In this document: piece by piece, positions 8,038 through 15,782 of the stretch
How positions within the stretch are numbered: the first letter of the stretch is position 1
Layout of the letters: every line of letters starts with the position of its first letter
DNA from: JAOADN01 sp049323795
GTDB taxonomy: Bacteria > Pseudomonadota > Alphaproteobacteria > Rhodobacterales > Rhodobacteraceae
DNA length: 29,852 bases
Direction of reading: 5' to 3'
Assembly (NCBI GenBank): GCA_049323795.1
Contig: JBMOOH010000017.1
Span: 1-29,852, forward strand
Notes under the pieces: model-generated
Told to the model about the DNA's origin: nothing
Seen by the model: the letters and a program-made list of their open reading frames with translations, nothing else
The model's database searches: none
Program-made: the position numbers and the translations under genes

Positions 8038-8595
8038 CTAGCGGAAGGCGGGCCCGTGGACCCACTGGGTGAGCGAAACGCGCGCTCCGCGCGTGACCCG
8101 GGTCACGCGGTGCAGCAGGAACGAGGGGAAGACAACCGCATCGCCCAGTCCGCGGCGGTGCGCCACCGGCTCGGCACCGGCCCAGGTCTGAAGCTCTCCG
8201 CCCTCGTAGTCCGCCGGATCGGAAAGCTGGATCACGACCGTCAGCTTCCTCCGCGCCGCCACCGGCCCCTGGCCCACATCGCTGTGCCAGTGGAAGTGCC
8301 CCTCCTGCTCGGCCTCGTATCGCGCGATCTGCGCGCTTTCGGCAAAGTCCGCCAGATCGAACCCGAACCGCGTCCGGTTCGCTTCCGCCACCAACGCCGC
8401 GATCCGGTCCCCGACCCAGCCGGTTCCGGAAAGATCATCGACCCAGACAAGACCGGCGCGCCGAAGGTCCTGGTCGACACGTCCCCCGACCAGCCCGCCC
8501 TCGCGCCAGCCGCGGGCCGAGGCGAGCATGCGGAGCCGCGCGCAGTCGGCTTCGGGCAGCGCGCCGGGAATCGCAAGAGGAAGGAGGTTCATCAT
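8038..8595 (-). CDS. 2OG-Fe(II) oxygenase (prolyl-4-hydroxylase/PKHD-like)
   Basis: A 185-residue non-heme iron dioxygenase. The iron triad is H104-x-D106 (FHWHSDVG) and H162 (FLLHRVTRV), with R172 (GARVSLTQW) for 2-oxoglutarate. The core DPADYEGGELQ is typical of the prolyl 4-hydroxylase/PKHD group. It would hydroxylate a protein, peptide or small molecule while decarboxylating 2-oxoglutarate. Start choice: ATG 8595 or the adjacent 8592; a longer frame to 8616 adds MPGGPRP. No strong ribosome site is visible. It lies 86 nt downstream of rpmB in the same direction, with a strong hairpin between them. The target is unknown. Confidence 0.88.
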   Translation of the reverse strand: MMNLLPLAIPGALPEADCARLRMLASARGWREGGLVGGRVDQDLRRAGLVWVDDLSGTGWVGDRIAALVAEANRTRFGFDLADFAESAQIARYEAEQEGHFHWHSDVGQGPVAARRKLTVVIQLSDPADYEGGELQTWAGAEPVAHRRGLGDAVVFPSFLLHRVTRVTRGARVSLTQWVHGPAFR

Positions 8596-8625
8596 CGGGC
8601 GCGGTCCACCCGGCATCGCATGCCG

Positions 8626-8647
8626 CCCGTCCGGCGTGCCGGACGGG
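8626..8647 (-). terminator. 9-bp perfect hairpin between rpmB and the oxygenase gene
   Basis: CCCGTCCGG at 8626-8634 pairs perfectly with CCGGACGGG at 8639-8647 around a CGTG loop. It lies 34 nt past the rpmB stop on the minus strand. No T-tract follows on that strand, so it may attenuate or stabilise the rpmB message rather than fully terminate it. It lies about 30 nt before the oxygenase start. Confidence 0.4.
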
Positions 8648-8681
8648 GGGGGCCACTGGTGCGCCGTCAGCGCCGCCGCGG

Positions 8682-8969
8682 TCAGGCCGCGGCCGCCGCC
8701 TTGGCGATGTCCTTCTTGATCTTCAGCGCACGCTCGGACAGGTCCTCGTCGCGCGCCCTGGCAAGGTAGGCGTCGAGACCGCCACGGTGGTCCACCGAAC
8801 GGAGCCCGGCCGCCGAGACGCGCAGGCGGAACGACTGGCCCAGCACGTCGGAGAGAAGGGTCACCTCGTTCAGGTTGGGCAGGAACCGGCGCCGGGTCTT
8901 GTTGTTGGCGTGGCTCACCTTGTTGCCCGACATCGGGCCCTTGCCCGTCAGTTCGCAGACGCGCGACAT
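8682..8969 (-). CDS. rpmB: 50S ribosomal protein L28
   Basis: A 95-residue large-subunit ribosomal protein. It starts MSRVCELTGKGPMSGNKVSH and continues with NNKTRRRFLPNL, the hallmark of L28. The C-terminal extension, ending in an Ala-rich run, is usual in alphaproteobacteria. The single Cys5 is not enough for a zinc ribbon, so this is the zinc-free form. A promoter-like TTGACG/TAAAGC pair lies about 110 nt upstream. Leader 8970-9078 is GC-rich and contains an imperfect stem around 9035-9055. Confidence 0.98.
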   Translation of the reverse strand: MSRVCELTGKGPMSGNKVSHANNKTRRRFLPNLNEVTLLSDVLGQSFRLRVSAAGLRSVDHRGGLDAYLARARDEDLSERALKIKKDIAKAAAAA

Positions 8970-9078
8970 CTCTTTCGTCCTTCGGCTTCATGGGCAGCCG
9001 CCGTGCGGCCGCCGGAAATCAGGGAAGGGGGCGCGTTCCGGCACCCCCGAAAGGGCGCCCCCGGAATCCGTCCGCGTG

Positions 9079-9107
9079 GCTTTAGGTAGAAAGCCGGTGC
9101 GCGTCAA
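9079..9107 (-). promoter_or_regulatory. Promoter for rpmB
   Basis: On the minus strand TTGACG (complement of 9102-9107) is followed after exactly 17 bp by TAAAGC (complement of 9079-9084). This is the best -35 in the area and sits in an AT-richer pocket just upstream of rpmB, after the meaB stop at 9181. The transcript would have a leader of about 100 nt. Confidence 0.5.
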
Positions 9108-9180
9108 GCGATTCATCCCGCCCCCCCCGCCGCTGCAGCGCCCCGCGCCCTCCTGCCCTCCCGGCATCCGAGGCGCGGGC

Positions 9181-10167
9181 TCAGCCGAGTTGTCGCAGGA
9201 TCTCGGCGGCCGCCGCGCGCGCCGACCGGCGGCCCTCTGCGACGTCGAGGCCGGCCGCCTCGATCCGCCGCGCAAGGTCCGCGCTGCCCGCCAGCCTCTC
9301 GACGAGGCCGCGGCGGACCTCGTCCTCGAACCACTGGCGGGCCTGCGCGGCACGGCGCGCCGCGAAGGCGCCGCCGGCGCGGCGGAACGCTGCGATCCGC
9401 TCCATCGCCGCCCAGGCGGCTTCGATCCCGCGCGCCTCGGTCGAGGACACCGCAAGCACTTCGGGCCCGCCCTCGGGATCCTCGGGCCGGTGCCGGAACA
9501 GCCGCAGCGCGCCCGCATACTCCGCCAGGGTCCGGCGGGCGGCGGGCAGGAGATCGCCGTCGGCCTTGGTGACGAGCAGCAGGTCCGCAAGTTCGAGGAT
9601 GCCGCGCTTCACGCCCTGAAGCCCGTCCCCGCCCGCCGGAGAGACGAGCAGCACGAAGAGGTCCGACATCCCCGCAACGAGCGTCTCGGACTGGCCGACG
9701 CCGACCGTCTCGATGAGGACGACGTCGAATCCCGCGGCTTCGCACAGGATGGTCGCCTCGCGCGTGCGCCGCGCCACACCCCCGAGTTCGGCATCGCTGG
9801 GCGAGGGGCGGATGAACGCCGCCGGATCACGCGCCAGCCGCTCCATCCGCGTCTTGTCCCCGAGGATCGACCCCCCCGACCGGGCCGAGGACGGATCGAC
9901 CGCAAGCACGGCGACGCGGTGCCCCCTGGCCGTGAGGAACACCCCGAACGCCTCGATGAAGGTGGACTTGCCGACCCCCGGCGCCCCCGTCAGCCCGATG
10001 CGGAGCGTGTCCTGCCGGGCAGGGCCGAGGGCGGCAAGCAGCGCGTCCGCCTCGGCCCTGCGATCGGCGCGGCGCGCCTCGACCAGGGTGATCGCCCGGG
10101 CCAGGGCCCGCCGGTCCCCCGCAAGAACCCCGGCCGCAAGCGCCGCGACATCGGTTGCCTTCACCAT
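9181..10167 (-). CDS. meaB: Methylmalonyl-CoA mutase-associated GTPase MeaB (ArgK/MMAA family)
   Basis: A 328-residue G3E-family GTPase that protects and loads adenosylcobalamin-dependent mutases such as methylmalonyl-CoA or ethylmalonyl-CoA mutase. The P-loop GAPGVGKST is at 61-69. VDPSSARSGGSILGDKTRM is the signature Mg/switch region, ETVGVGQSE is the G3 motif, and LLVTKADGD carries the base-specifying T/NKxD. The C-terminal dimerisation arm (RQWFEDEVRRGLVERL) is present. No mutase gene is in the window. ATG 10167 is the family start. The 126 bp between it and divergent hrpB must hold both promoters, but I see no convincing boxes there. Confidence 0.95.
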   Translation of the reverse strand: MVKATDVAALAAGVLAGDRRALARAITLVEARRADRRAEADALLAALGPARQDTLRIGLTGAPGVGKSTFIEAFGVFLTARGHRVAVLAVDPSSARSGGSILGDKTRMERLARDPAAFIRPSPSDAELGGVARRTREATILCEAAGFDVVLIETVGVGQSETLVAGMSDLFVLLVSPAGGDGLQGVKRGILELADLLLVTKADGDLLPAARRTLAEYAGALRLFRHRPEDPEGGPEVLAVSSTEARGIEAAWAAMERIAAFRRAGGAFAARRAAQARQWFEDEVRRGLVERLAGSADLARRIEAAGLDVAEGRRSARAAAAEILRQLG

Positions 10168-10293
10168 CCGCAGTCAGCCCCGCTGGGTCGCCTTGGAACC
10201 GTTCTGGACAACGGGGCGCCGGCTGGCAACCGCAAAAGCGCGGCGGGCCGCACACCGCTGGCGGCGCCCGGCGGAAACGGCGATAACGGCGCC

Positions 10294-12762
10294 ATGTCCG
10301 ATCCGCTGCCCATCGACGAAGCGATCCCCGGCCTGCTCGCCGCGCTCGGCCGGGCCGGACGCGCGGTTCTTGGCGCCCCGCCCGGTGCCGGCAAGACCAC
10401 GCGCGTGCCGCCGGCGCTGCTCGCATCCGGGCTGGCCGGGGGGCGGATCGTCATGCTCGAACCGCGCCGGCTGGCCGCCCGGGCGGCCGCCGAACGCATG
10501 GCCGACACCCTCGGCGAGCCGGTCGGCAGGACGGTGGGCTACCGCATCCGGGGCGAGGCGCGGATCTCCGCGGCGACCCGCATCGAGGTCGTGACCGAAG
10601 GGATCCTGACGCGGATGATCCAGTCGGACCCGGTGCTCGGAGGCGTGGGCGCCCTGATCTTCGACGAGTTCCACGAGCGCTCCCTCCACGCCGACCTCGG
10701 CCTCGCGCTGGCGTGGGACGTGCGGCAGGCGCTCCGCGACGACCTTCTGCTCGTCGTGATGTCCGCCACGCTCGACACCACGGCCGTCGCCGCGCTACTC
10801 GGCGAAGCCCCCGTCATCGCCGCGCATGGCCGCGCCTTTCCCGTCGAGACGCGCTGGCTTCCCCGGCCCCTCGCGGCCGGCCTGCGGTTCGAGACGGCGG
10901 CCGCCGCGGTGATCCGGCAGGCGCTGGACGAGACCGGGGGCGATCTCCTCGCCTTCCTTCCGGGCGCGGGCGAAATCCGCCGCGTCGCGGAAGATCTGTC
11001 CCCGTCCCTGCCCCGGGACTGCGACATCCTTCCGCTCCACGGCGGGATGGACCTTTCGGCCCAGCGCGCCGCGCTGGCGCCTGCGGGCGCGGGTCGCCGG
11101 AACGTCGTCCTTGCGACGGCGATCGCCGAGACCTCGCTCACCCTGCCCGGGGTCCGCGTGGTCGTCGATGCCGGCCGGGCGCGGCGGGCCCGGTTCGATC
11201 CCGCCTCGGGCATGACGCGGCTCGTCACCGAACGGGTGACGCGGGCCGAGGCCGAGCAGCGGCGCGGCCGTGCCGGGCGGGTCGGACCGGGCCTCTGCTA
11301 CCGGATGTGGGCCCGCGCGGAAGAGGGCGCCCTGGCCCCCTTCCCCCCGCCCGAGATCGCCACGGCCGATCTTGCGGGCCTGGCGCTCGAACTCGCGCTC
11401 TGGGGCACGGACGGAGGCGATCTGGGCTTTCTCACCCCGCCCCCCGCGGCCGCCCTGGCCGAGGCGCGGACGCTGCTCGCCGAGCTTGGCGCGCTTGACG
11501 CCGCGGGGGCGATCACCGCCCATGGCAGGCGTCTTGCGGCGCTGCCGGTGCACCCGCGGCTCGCCCACATGCTCGCGGTCGCCGGGCCGCGGGCCGCGCT
11601 GCTTGCGGCGCTTCTCGAAGACCGCGATCCCCTGCGCGGCGGCGCGGCGGACCTCGACCTGCGCATCGCTGCGGTTTCCCGGCGGGACGGGGCCGTCCCC
11701 CGCGCCGTTGCCGACCGGATCGGGGCCGAGGCCAGACGGCTCGCCGCGGCGGCGGCCGACGCTGGCCGAGGGCAGGAATGGCCGGATCTCGACACCGGCG
11801 CGATGGCGGCGCTTGCCTATCCCGACCGGGTCGGGCTGAGGCGCAGGGCCGATGCCGGCGAGGGGCAGGCGGCGACGGTGCGCTACGCGCTGTCGGGCGG
11901 CAAGGGCGCGGCGGTCGCCGCCCCGGATCCCCTGTCGCGGGCGCGGCTGATCGTGGCGACCGATCTCGACGGCGACCCGCGCGAGGCGCGCATCCGGCAG
12001 GGCGCGGCACTCGACGAGGGCGACCTCCGCCGCCTGTTTGCGGACTGTATCACCCGGATCGGGACGGTGGAATGGTCGCGCCGGGACGGCCGTGTCGTCG
12101 CGCGCAGCCAGGAACGTTTCGGCGCGCTCGTCCTGGCCGAAGCGCCACTGCCCGACCCGGACCCCGCGGCGGTGGCGCGCGCCGCGCTCGAGGGGCTGCG
12201 GATCGTCGGGCTCGGCTTCGACGAGCCGGCGCGCCGCCTCCGCGCCCGCATCGCGCTGCTCCGCCGCGAAGGCGCCGACCTTCCCGACTGTGGCGACGAC
12301 GCCCTCCTTGCCGACGAGGCGACGCTGCTGCCCTACCTGTCCGGCGCGCGCACCGCGGCCGATCTCCGCGCGATCGACCTGGCCGCGGTGCTGAGGGACC
12401 GGATCGGCCATGCCGGCCTGCGCCTGCTCGACAGCCTCGCGCCCGCGCACTTCACCACCCCCCTCGGCCGGCAGGTTCCGATCGACTATGACGGCGAATG
12501 CCCGTCGATCGAGGTCAGGCTGCAGGAGATGTTCGGGGTGACCGTGCATCCCGCCGTGGGGCCGCGCCGGCTGCCGCTCCGGATCGCTCTTCTGTCCCCC
12601 GCCCGGCGGCTGGTGCAGGTGACCATGGACCTGCCCCGCTTCTGGTCGGCGAGCTATGCCGATGTCCGCAAGGACATGCGGGGCCGGTATCCCCGCCATC
12701 CCTGGCCCGAGGATCCGGCCGCCGCCGCGCCGACGCTGCGCGCCAGGCCGCGCGGGGGCTGA
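10294..12762 (+). CDS. hrpB: ATP-dependent helicase HrpB
   Basis: An 822-residue DEAH/DExH-box helicase, full length for HrpB. Walker A is GAPPGAGKTT (27-36), motif II is DEFH (124-127), motif III is SAT (157-159), and motif VI is QRRGRAGR near residue 320. The HA2/OB region and the HrpB C-terminal domain follow, the latter recognisable from VPIDYDGECPSIEVRLQEMF and RDMRGRYPRHPWPEDP-like residues near the end. The open frame extends far upstream through meaB, but ATG 10294 is the family start (MSDPLPIDEAIPGLLAAL). The cellular role of HrpB is poorly defined; an RNA helicase role is usually assumed. Its stop is only 4 nt from the nusB stop on the other strand. Confidence 0.95.
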   Translation: MSDPLPIDEAIPGLLAALGRAGRAVLGAPPGAGKTTRVPPALLASGLAGGRIVMLEPRRLAARAAAERMADTLGEPVGRTVGYRIRGEARISAATRIEVVTEGILTRMIQSDPVLGGVGALIFDEFHERSLHADLGLALAWDVRQALRDDLLLVVMSATLDTTAVAALLGEAPVIAAHGRAFPVETRWLPRPLAAGLRFETAAAAVIRQALDETGGDLLAFLPGAGEIRRVAEDLSPSLPRDCDILPLHGGMDLSAQRAALAPAGAGRRNVVLATAIAETSLTLPGVRVVVDAGRARRARFDPASGMTRLVTERVTRAEAEQRRGRAGRVGPGLCYRMWARAEEGALAPFPPPEIATADLAGLALELALWGTDGGDLGFLTPPPAAALAEARTLLAELGALDAAGAITAHGRRLAALPVHPRLAHMLAVAGPRAALLAALLEDRDPLRGGAADLDLRIAAVSRRDGAVPRAVADRIGAEARRLAAAAADAGRGQEWPDLDTGAMAALAYPDRVGLRRRADAGEGQAATVRYALSGGKGAAVAAPDPLSRARLIVATDLDGDPREARIRQGAALDEGDLRRLFADCITRIGTVEWSRRDGRVVARSQERFGALVLAEAPLPDPDPAAVARAALEGLRIVGLGFDEPARRLRARIALLRREGADLPDCGDDALLADEATLLPYLSGARTAADLRAIDLAAVLRDRIGHAGLRLLDSLAPAHFTTPLGRQVPIDYDGECPSIEVRLQEMFGVTVHPAVGPRRLPLRIALLSPARRLVQVTMDLPRFWSASYADVRKDMRGRYPRHPWPEDPAAAAPTLRARPRGG

Positions 12763-12766
12763 TCGG

Positions 12767-13240
12767 TCAGGCGAAGGCCTCGGGCCGGGCCTCGCGCGCC
12801 ATGTGGTCGAGCACAGCGTTGACGAAGGACGGCTCCTTGCCGTCGGGGAAGAAGGCGCGCGCAACATCCACGTATTCGGTGATGACCACACGCGGGGGGG
12901 TGAGCTTCATCACGAGTTCGGCACCCGCCGCACGGAACAGCGCGCGGAGCACCGGGTCGATCCGGTCGATCGGCCATTTCGCCACCAGCGCCCGGTCGGT
13001 CATCTGGTCGATGATCGCCTGTCCGATCACCGCCTCTTCGAGGAGCGACCGGAAATGCTCCGGGTCACCCTCGTCCATCTCCATGTCGTCATAGACCGCC
13101 CCGAAACGGTAGGTCTCGAACTCGCGCCGAACCGTGTCGACGGACTGCCCGGCCGCCTCCATCTGGAAGAGCGCCTGCACCGCATAGAGACGGGAAGCCG
13201 ATTTCCGGCGCCGCTTCTCGCTTCCCGAGGGCCGGCTCAT
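12767..13240 (-). CDS. nusB: Transcription antitermination factor NusB
   Basis: A 157-residue all-helical RNA-binding protein that, with NusE (S10), binds boxA in antitermination of rRNA operons. The N-terminal basic region SEKRRRKSASRLYAVQALFQ and the later PIDRIDPVLRALFRAAGAEL and VITEYVDVARAFF segments match NusB. Start ATG 13240 overlaps the ribH stop (ATGA), so the two are translationally coupled. The ribH-nusB pairing is widespread in bacteria. Confidence 0.96.
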   Translation of the reverse strand: MSRPSGSEKRRRKSASRLYAVQALFQMEAAGQSVDTVRREFETYRFGAVYDDMEMDEGDPEHFRSLLEEAVIGQAIIDQMTDRALVAKWPIDRIDPVLRALFRAAGAELVMKLTPPRVVITEYVDVARAFFPDGKEPSFVNAVLDHMAREARPEAFA

Positions 13241-13785
13241 GCCTTGGGCGATCCGTCGTCGCTGCCGGCGATGCGGAACGACCCTTCGGGCAGGAAGCCC
13301 ATGCCCCTGGACTGCCGCGCCCACCTGCGCGACAGGCCGACGAGATGCAGCGCCGCGGCGGCCGCCCCGCCGCCCTTGTCCTGCCCCGTCGGATCGGCCC
13401 GCACCGCCGCCTGCGCCCGGTTCTCGACCGTCAGTATGCCGTTCCCGATGCAGGCCCCGGCCAGCCCGAGCTGCATGAGGCCGCGCGAACTGTCGTTGCA
13501 CACGGTGTCGTAGTGCGTGGTCTCGCCCCGGATGACGCAGCCGAGGGCCACGAACCCGTCATAGTCGGCCATGCGGTAGGCCAGTCCGATCGCCGGCGGG
13601 ATCTCGAGCGCCCCGGGCACTTCGACCACATCGACCGAGGCACCCGCCTCGGCGAGCTTGGCCTTCGCACCCGCGACGAGGCTGTCGGCAACGTCCTTGT
13701 AGTAGGGGGCGACGACGACCAGAACCTTGACCGGCCGGTCGAACCGGGGCAGCTCGGGGCTGTGGTGGGTTTCCGCGGCGGCCAT
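13237..13785 (-). CDS. ribH: 6,7-dimethyl-8-ribityllumazine synthase
   Basis: Condenses 5-amino-6-ribitylamino-uracil with 3,4-dihydroxy-2-butanone 4-phosphate, the penultimate step of riboflavin synthesis. The 182-residue product shows VVVAPYYKDVADSL, VEVPGALEIPPAI, GCVIRGETTHYDTVC (active-site His in the usual place) and GNGILTVENRAQAAVRA. It carries about 25 extra C-terminal residues (RRWARQSRGMGFLPEGSFR) compared with short RibH proteins. Start ATG 13785 lies 5 nt after the ribB stop. Confidence 0.96.
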   Translation of the reverse strand: MAAAETHHSPELPRFDRPVKVLVVVAPYYKDVADSLVAGAKAKLAEAGASVDVVEVPGALEIPPAIGLAYRMADYDGFVALGCVIRGETTHYDTVCNDSSRGLMQLGLAGACIGNGILTVENRAQAAVRADPTGQDKGGGAAAAALHLVGLSRRWARQSRGMGFLPEGSFRIAGSDDGSPKA

Positions 13786-13790
13786 GCAGG

Positions 13791-14903
13791 TCAGTCCCCT
13801 GTCCGGATCGGACGTGTGCCCACGATCGACAGCCCGTAGGCCTCCAGTCCGATCACCCTGGGCTTCGGCGAATTGGTGAGCAGGATCATCTCGCCAAGGC
13901 CGAGCGAGGACAGGATCTGCGCACCGACCCCGTAGCGGCGCAGCGTCTGCGGGCTCGCCTCGTTTTCGCCGACGAGCTTCATGTGCAGGTCGCGCAGGAG
14001 AACGACGACCCCGCGTCCCTCCGCCGCGATCAGCCTCATCGCGTCGCCGAACTCGCGCCAACGACCCTGCGGGCCCAGTCCCGCGACATCGAGAAGCGGG
14101 TCGAGCGTGTGCATCCGCACCAGGACGGGTCCGCCCCCGGTGATGTCGCCCTTGATGAGCGCGATGTGCTCGGCGTCCATCGTCCGGTCCGTGAACACGC
14201 GCATCGTCCAGTCGCCGCCGAACTCGGACGTCACCATCCGCTCACCGGTCGCCCGCACGAGGTTGTCGTACCGGCGCCGGTAGGCGATCAGGTCGCTGAT
14301 CGTTCCGATCCTGATCCCGTGCCGCTGCGAGAATGCCACGAGGTCGGGCAGCCGCGCCATCGTCCCGTCCTCGTTCATCACCTCGCAGATGACCCCGGAC
14401 GGGTTGAGGCCGGCCAGCCGGCTGATGTCCACCGCCGCCTCGGTGTGCCCGGCACGCACGAGCACGCCGCCGTCCTTGGCGCGGAGCGGGAAGACGTGGC
14501 CCGGCGTCGCGATGTCCTGCGGTCCCTTCGTCGGATCGATGGCCACGCTGACGGTTCGGGCCCGGTCGGCCGCCGAGATCCCGGTCGAGATCCCCTCGCG
14601 TGCCTCGATCGACACCGTGAACGCGGTCTCGTGGCGCGAGGCGTTGTTCGGCGACATGAGATTGAGGCCGAGCGCGTCGATCCGGTCTCCGGTCAGGGCA
14701 AGGCAGATGAGCCCCCGGCCGTGCGTCGCCATGAAGTTGATCGCATTTGGCGTGCACATCTGCGCCGGAATGATGAGGTCGCCCTCGTTCTCGCGGTCCT
14801 CGTGATCGACGAGGATGAACATGCGGCCATTGCGGGCGTCCTCGATGATTTCCTCGATCGTCGAGATGGCATCGTGATAGGGCGTTGGGGCTGGTCCGGT
14901 CAT
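13791..14903 (-). CDS. ribB: 3,4-dihydroxy-2-butanone-4-phosphate synthase with degenerate GTP-cyclohydrolase-II-like domain
   Basis: Residues 1 to about 210 are a complete RibB: the acidic loop DHEDRENEGDL (33-43), HGRGLICLAL, STGISAADRARTV, GHVFPLRA and GHTEAAVD are all there. It makes the four-carbon riboflavin precursor from ribulose 5-phosphate. Residues about 215-370 align with RibA, but the three zinc cysteines are gone: where RibA has a CxxGD...CDC pattern this protein reads LVRMHTLDPLLDVAG. The RQEGRNIGL substrate loop is replaced by RDLHMKLVGENEASP. GTP cyclohydrolase II activity is therefore unlikely, and a separate ribA is expected elsewhere. This matches the RibBX-type fusions known in proteobacteria. 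Start ATG 14903 gives MTGPAPTPYHDAIS; the G-rich repeat lies about 75-150 nt upstream in the leader. Confidence 0.94.
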   Translation of the reverse strand: MTGPAPTPYHDAISTIEEIIEDARNGRMFILVDHEDRENEGDLIIPAQMCTPNAINFMATHGRGLICLALTGDRIDALGLNLMSPNNASRHETAFTVSIEAREGISTGISAADRARTVSVAIDPTKGPQDIATPGHVFPLRAKDGGVLVRAGHTEAAVDISRLAGLNPSGVICEVMNEDGTMARLPDLVAFSQRHGIRIGTISDLIAYRRRYDNLVRATGERMVTSEFGGDWTMRVFTDRTMDAEHIALIKGDITGGGPVLVRMHTLDPLLDVAGLGPQGRWREFGDAMRLIAAEGRGVVVLLRDLHMKLVGENEASPQTLRRYGVGAQILSSLGLGEMILLTNSPKPRVIGLEAYGLSIVGTRPIRTGD

Positions 14904-14977
14904 TGGCGTTCCGATCAGGTGCGCGCCGGACATAGAACAAGGCCGCAGCGAACGCCAGTGGCCGGGTGCACGCGCCC

Positions 14978-15050
14978 TGTGCGCCCCCCCCCTGTGCGCC
15001 CCCTGTGCGCCCCCTGTGCGCCCCCTGTCGTCCCTGGGGCCCCTGTGCGC
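14978..15050 (-). repeat. 11-bp G-rich tandem repeat in the ribB leader
   Basis: Read on the plus strand, TGTGCG starts at 14978, 14993, 15004, 15015 and 15044, with a variant TGTCG at 15026. Between 14993 and 15026 the unit TGTGCGCCCCC repeats every 11 bp; the first gap is stretched to 15 bp by a run of nine C. On the minus (ribB sense) strand this gives G-tracts of five to nine separated by six-base CGCACA loops, a textbook G-quadruplex pattern. A 7-bp stem (GGGGCCC/GGGCCCC) brackets one further unit upstream in the transcript. The 11-bp period is not a multiple of three, so the repeat is not coding. The rest of 14904-15147 contains no gene I recognise. Confidence 0.9.
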
Positions 15051-15147
15051 CCCAAGGGCCCCACCCTCCGGCCGATGCGGGCCGTGACCGCCCCCCTGCC
15101 ACCTGCTCCGATGCCCCCGGCGGTCAGGTCCGGGCGGTTCTGTGGCG

Positions 15148-15782
15148 TCAGGGCGACGGCGGCCCGAAATAGCCCTGGGCCGCGACGTATCCCGCAAGGC
15201 GCGCCGCGGCCACCCATTCGCGTTCGATGGCCGTCGCCCCGATCAGGACGACCCGGTCCGCGGGTGCCCCGGCCCCGGCCGCGAGCCCTGCCAGCACGGC
15301 ACGCGTCGCAGCCCGGGTGCTGGCCAGGCCGGGCGCGCGGGCAGCCGCCGCCGGACGCGGCGCGTCGCGCGCGATCGTGCCGGCGACCGCCTCCGGCACG
15401 AGCGGGGGATGCACGGCCACTGCCGTCGCCACCCCTGTCAGCGCGCAGAGCTTCCGGGCCCGGCCGGCCGGCAGCCGGTCGCCCGGCCTCAGAAGATCGA
15501 GCGCGTTCGAGGAGAAGAGAAGCGCAAGCACGTCGTGGCCCGTGGTCGCCCGGACACCCGCATAGGTGCGATAGTCAAGCCCAGTTCCCGCGCGCGGCGG
15601 AGGCGCAGCCGCACCACCTCGACCGGCAGGGTCGGCAGCAGCGCCTCGCGCGCGACGGTCCAGCAATGCCGCCGCCACGCGCTGCCGGGGTTCATCGCCG
15701 GTCCGCCGTTGTGGCCGGCGCGGGTCGGGGCTTCCGTCCCGACCTTTCCGCGGGCCGCGGCACCCCCGCCAGGCGCCGTCAT
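15148..15782 (-). pseudogene. Unnamed alphaproteobacterial gene of the rib operon, apparent single-base frameshift
   Basis: Two minus-strand frames join into one protein of about 211 residues. The first, from ATG 15782 (ATGA overlap with the ribE stop), reads ...RAGHNGGPAMNPGSAWRRHC then LPTLPVEVVRLRLRRARELG. The second continues LDYRTYAGVRATTGHDVLA, LLFSSNALDLL and on to GYFGPPSP. The join falls at about 15577-15583; restoring one C (ggcttgac to ggccttgac) fuses them cleanly as ELGLDYRTY. The HNGGP element and the LDYRTYA...LLFSSNAL region look like a protein I recall as hypothetical in Rhodobacterales, with no known function. Without correction the first frame ends at 15489 after 97 residues. 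The change is either a real pseudogene or a sequencing error. Confidence 0.65.

Noticed and set aside
5810..8041. 743-residue plus-strand open frame
   Set aside because: It is out of frame with tatD, the MBL hydrolase and the AEC gene, and its composition (Arg/Pro/Ala-rich) is typical of a GC shadow.
8875..10293. A very long N-terminal extension of the HrpB frame (to about 1295 residues)
   Set aside because: It runs antisense through rpmB and meaB, both clearly real; HrpB family proteins start at 10294.
14978..15050. CRISPR array
   Set aside because: Units are only 11 bp and contiguous, with no unique spacers and no cas genes in the window.
14242..15197. A collagen-like Gly-X-Y reading across the G-rich repeat on the minus strand
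   Set aside because: The Gly-rich translation arises from the 11-bp DNA repeat, which cycles through all three frames; the downstream part is a shadow of ribB.
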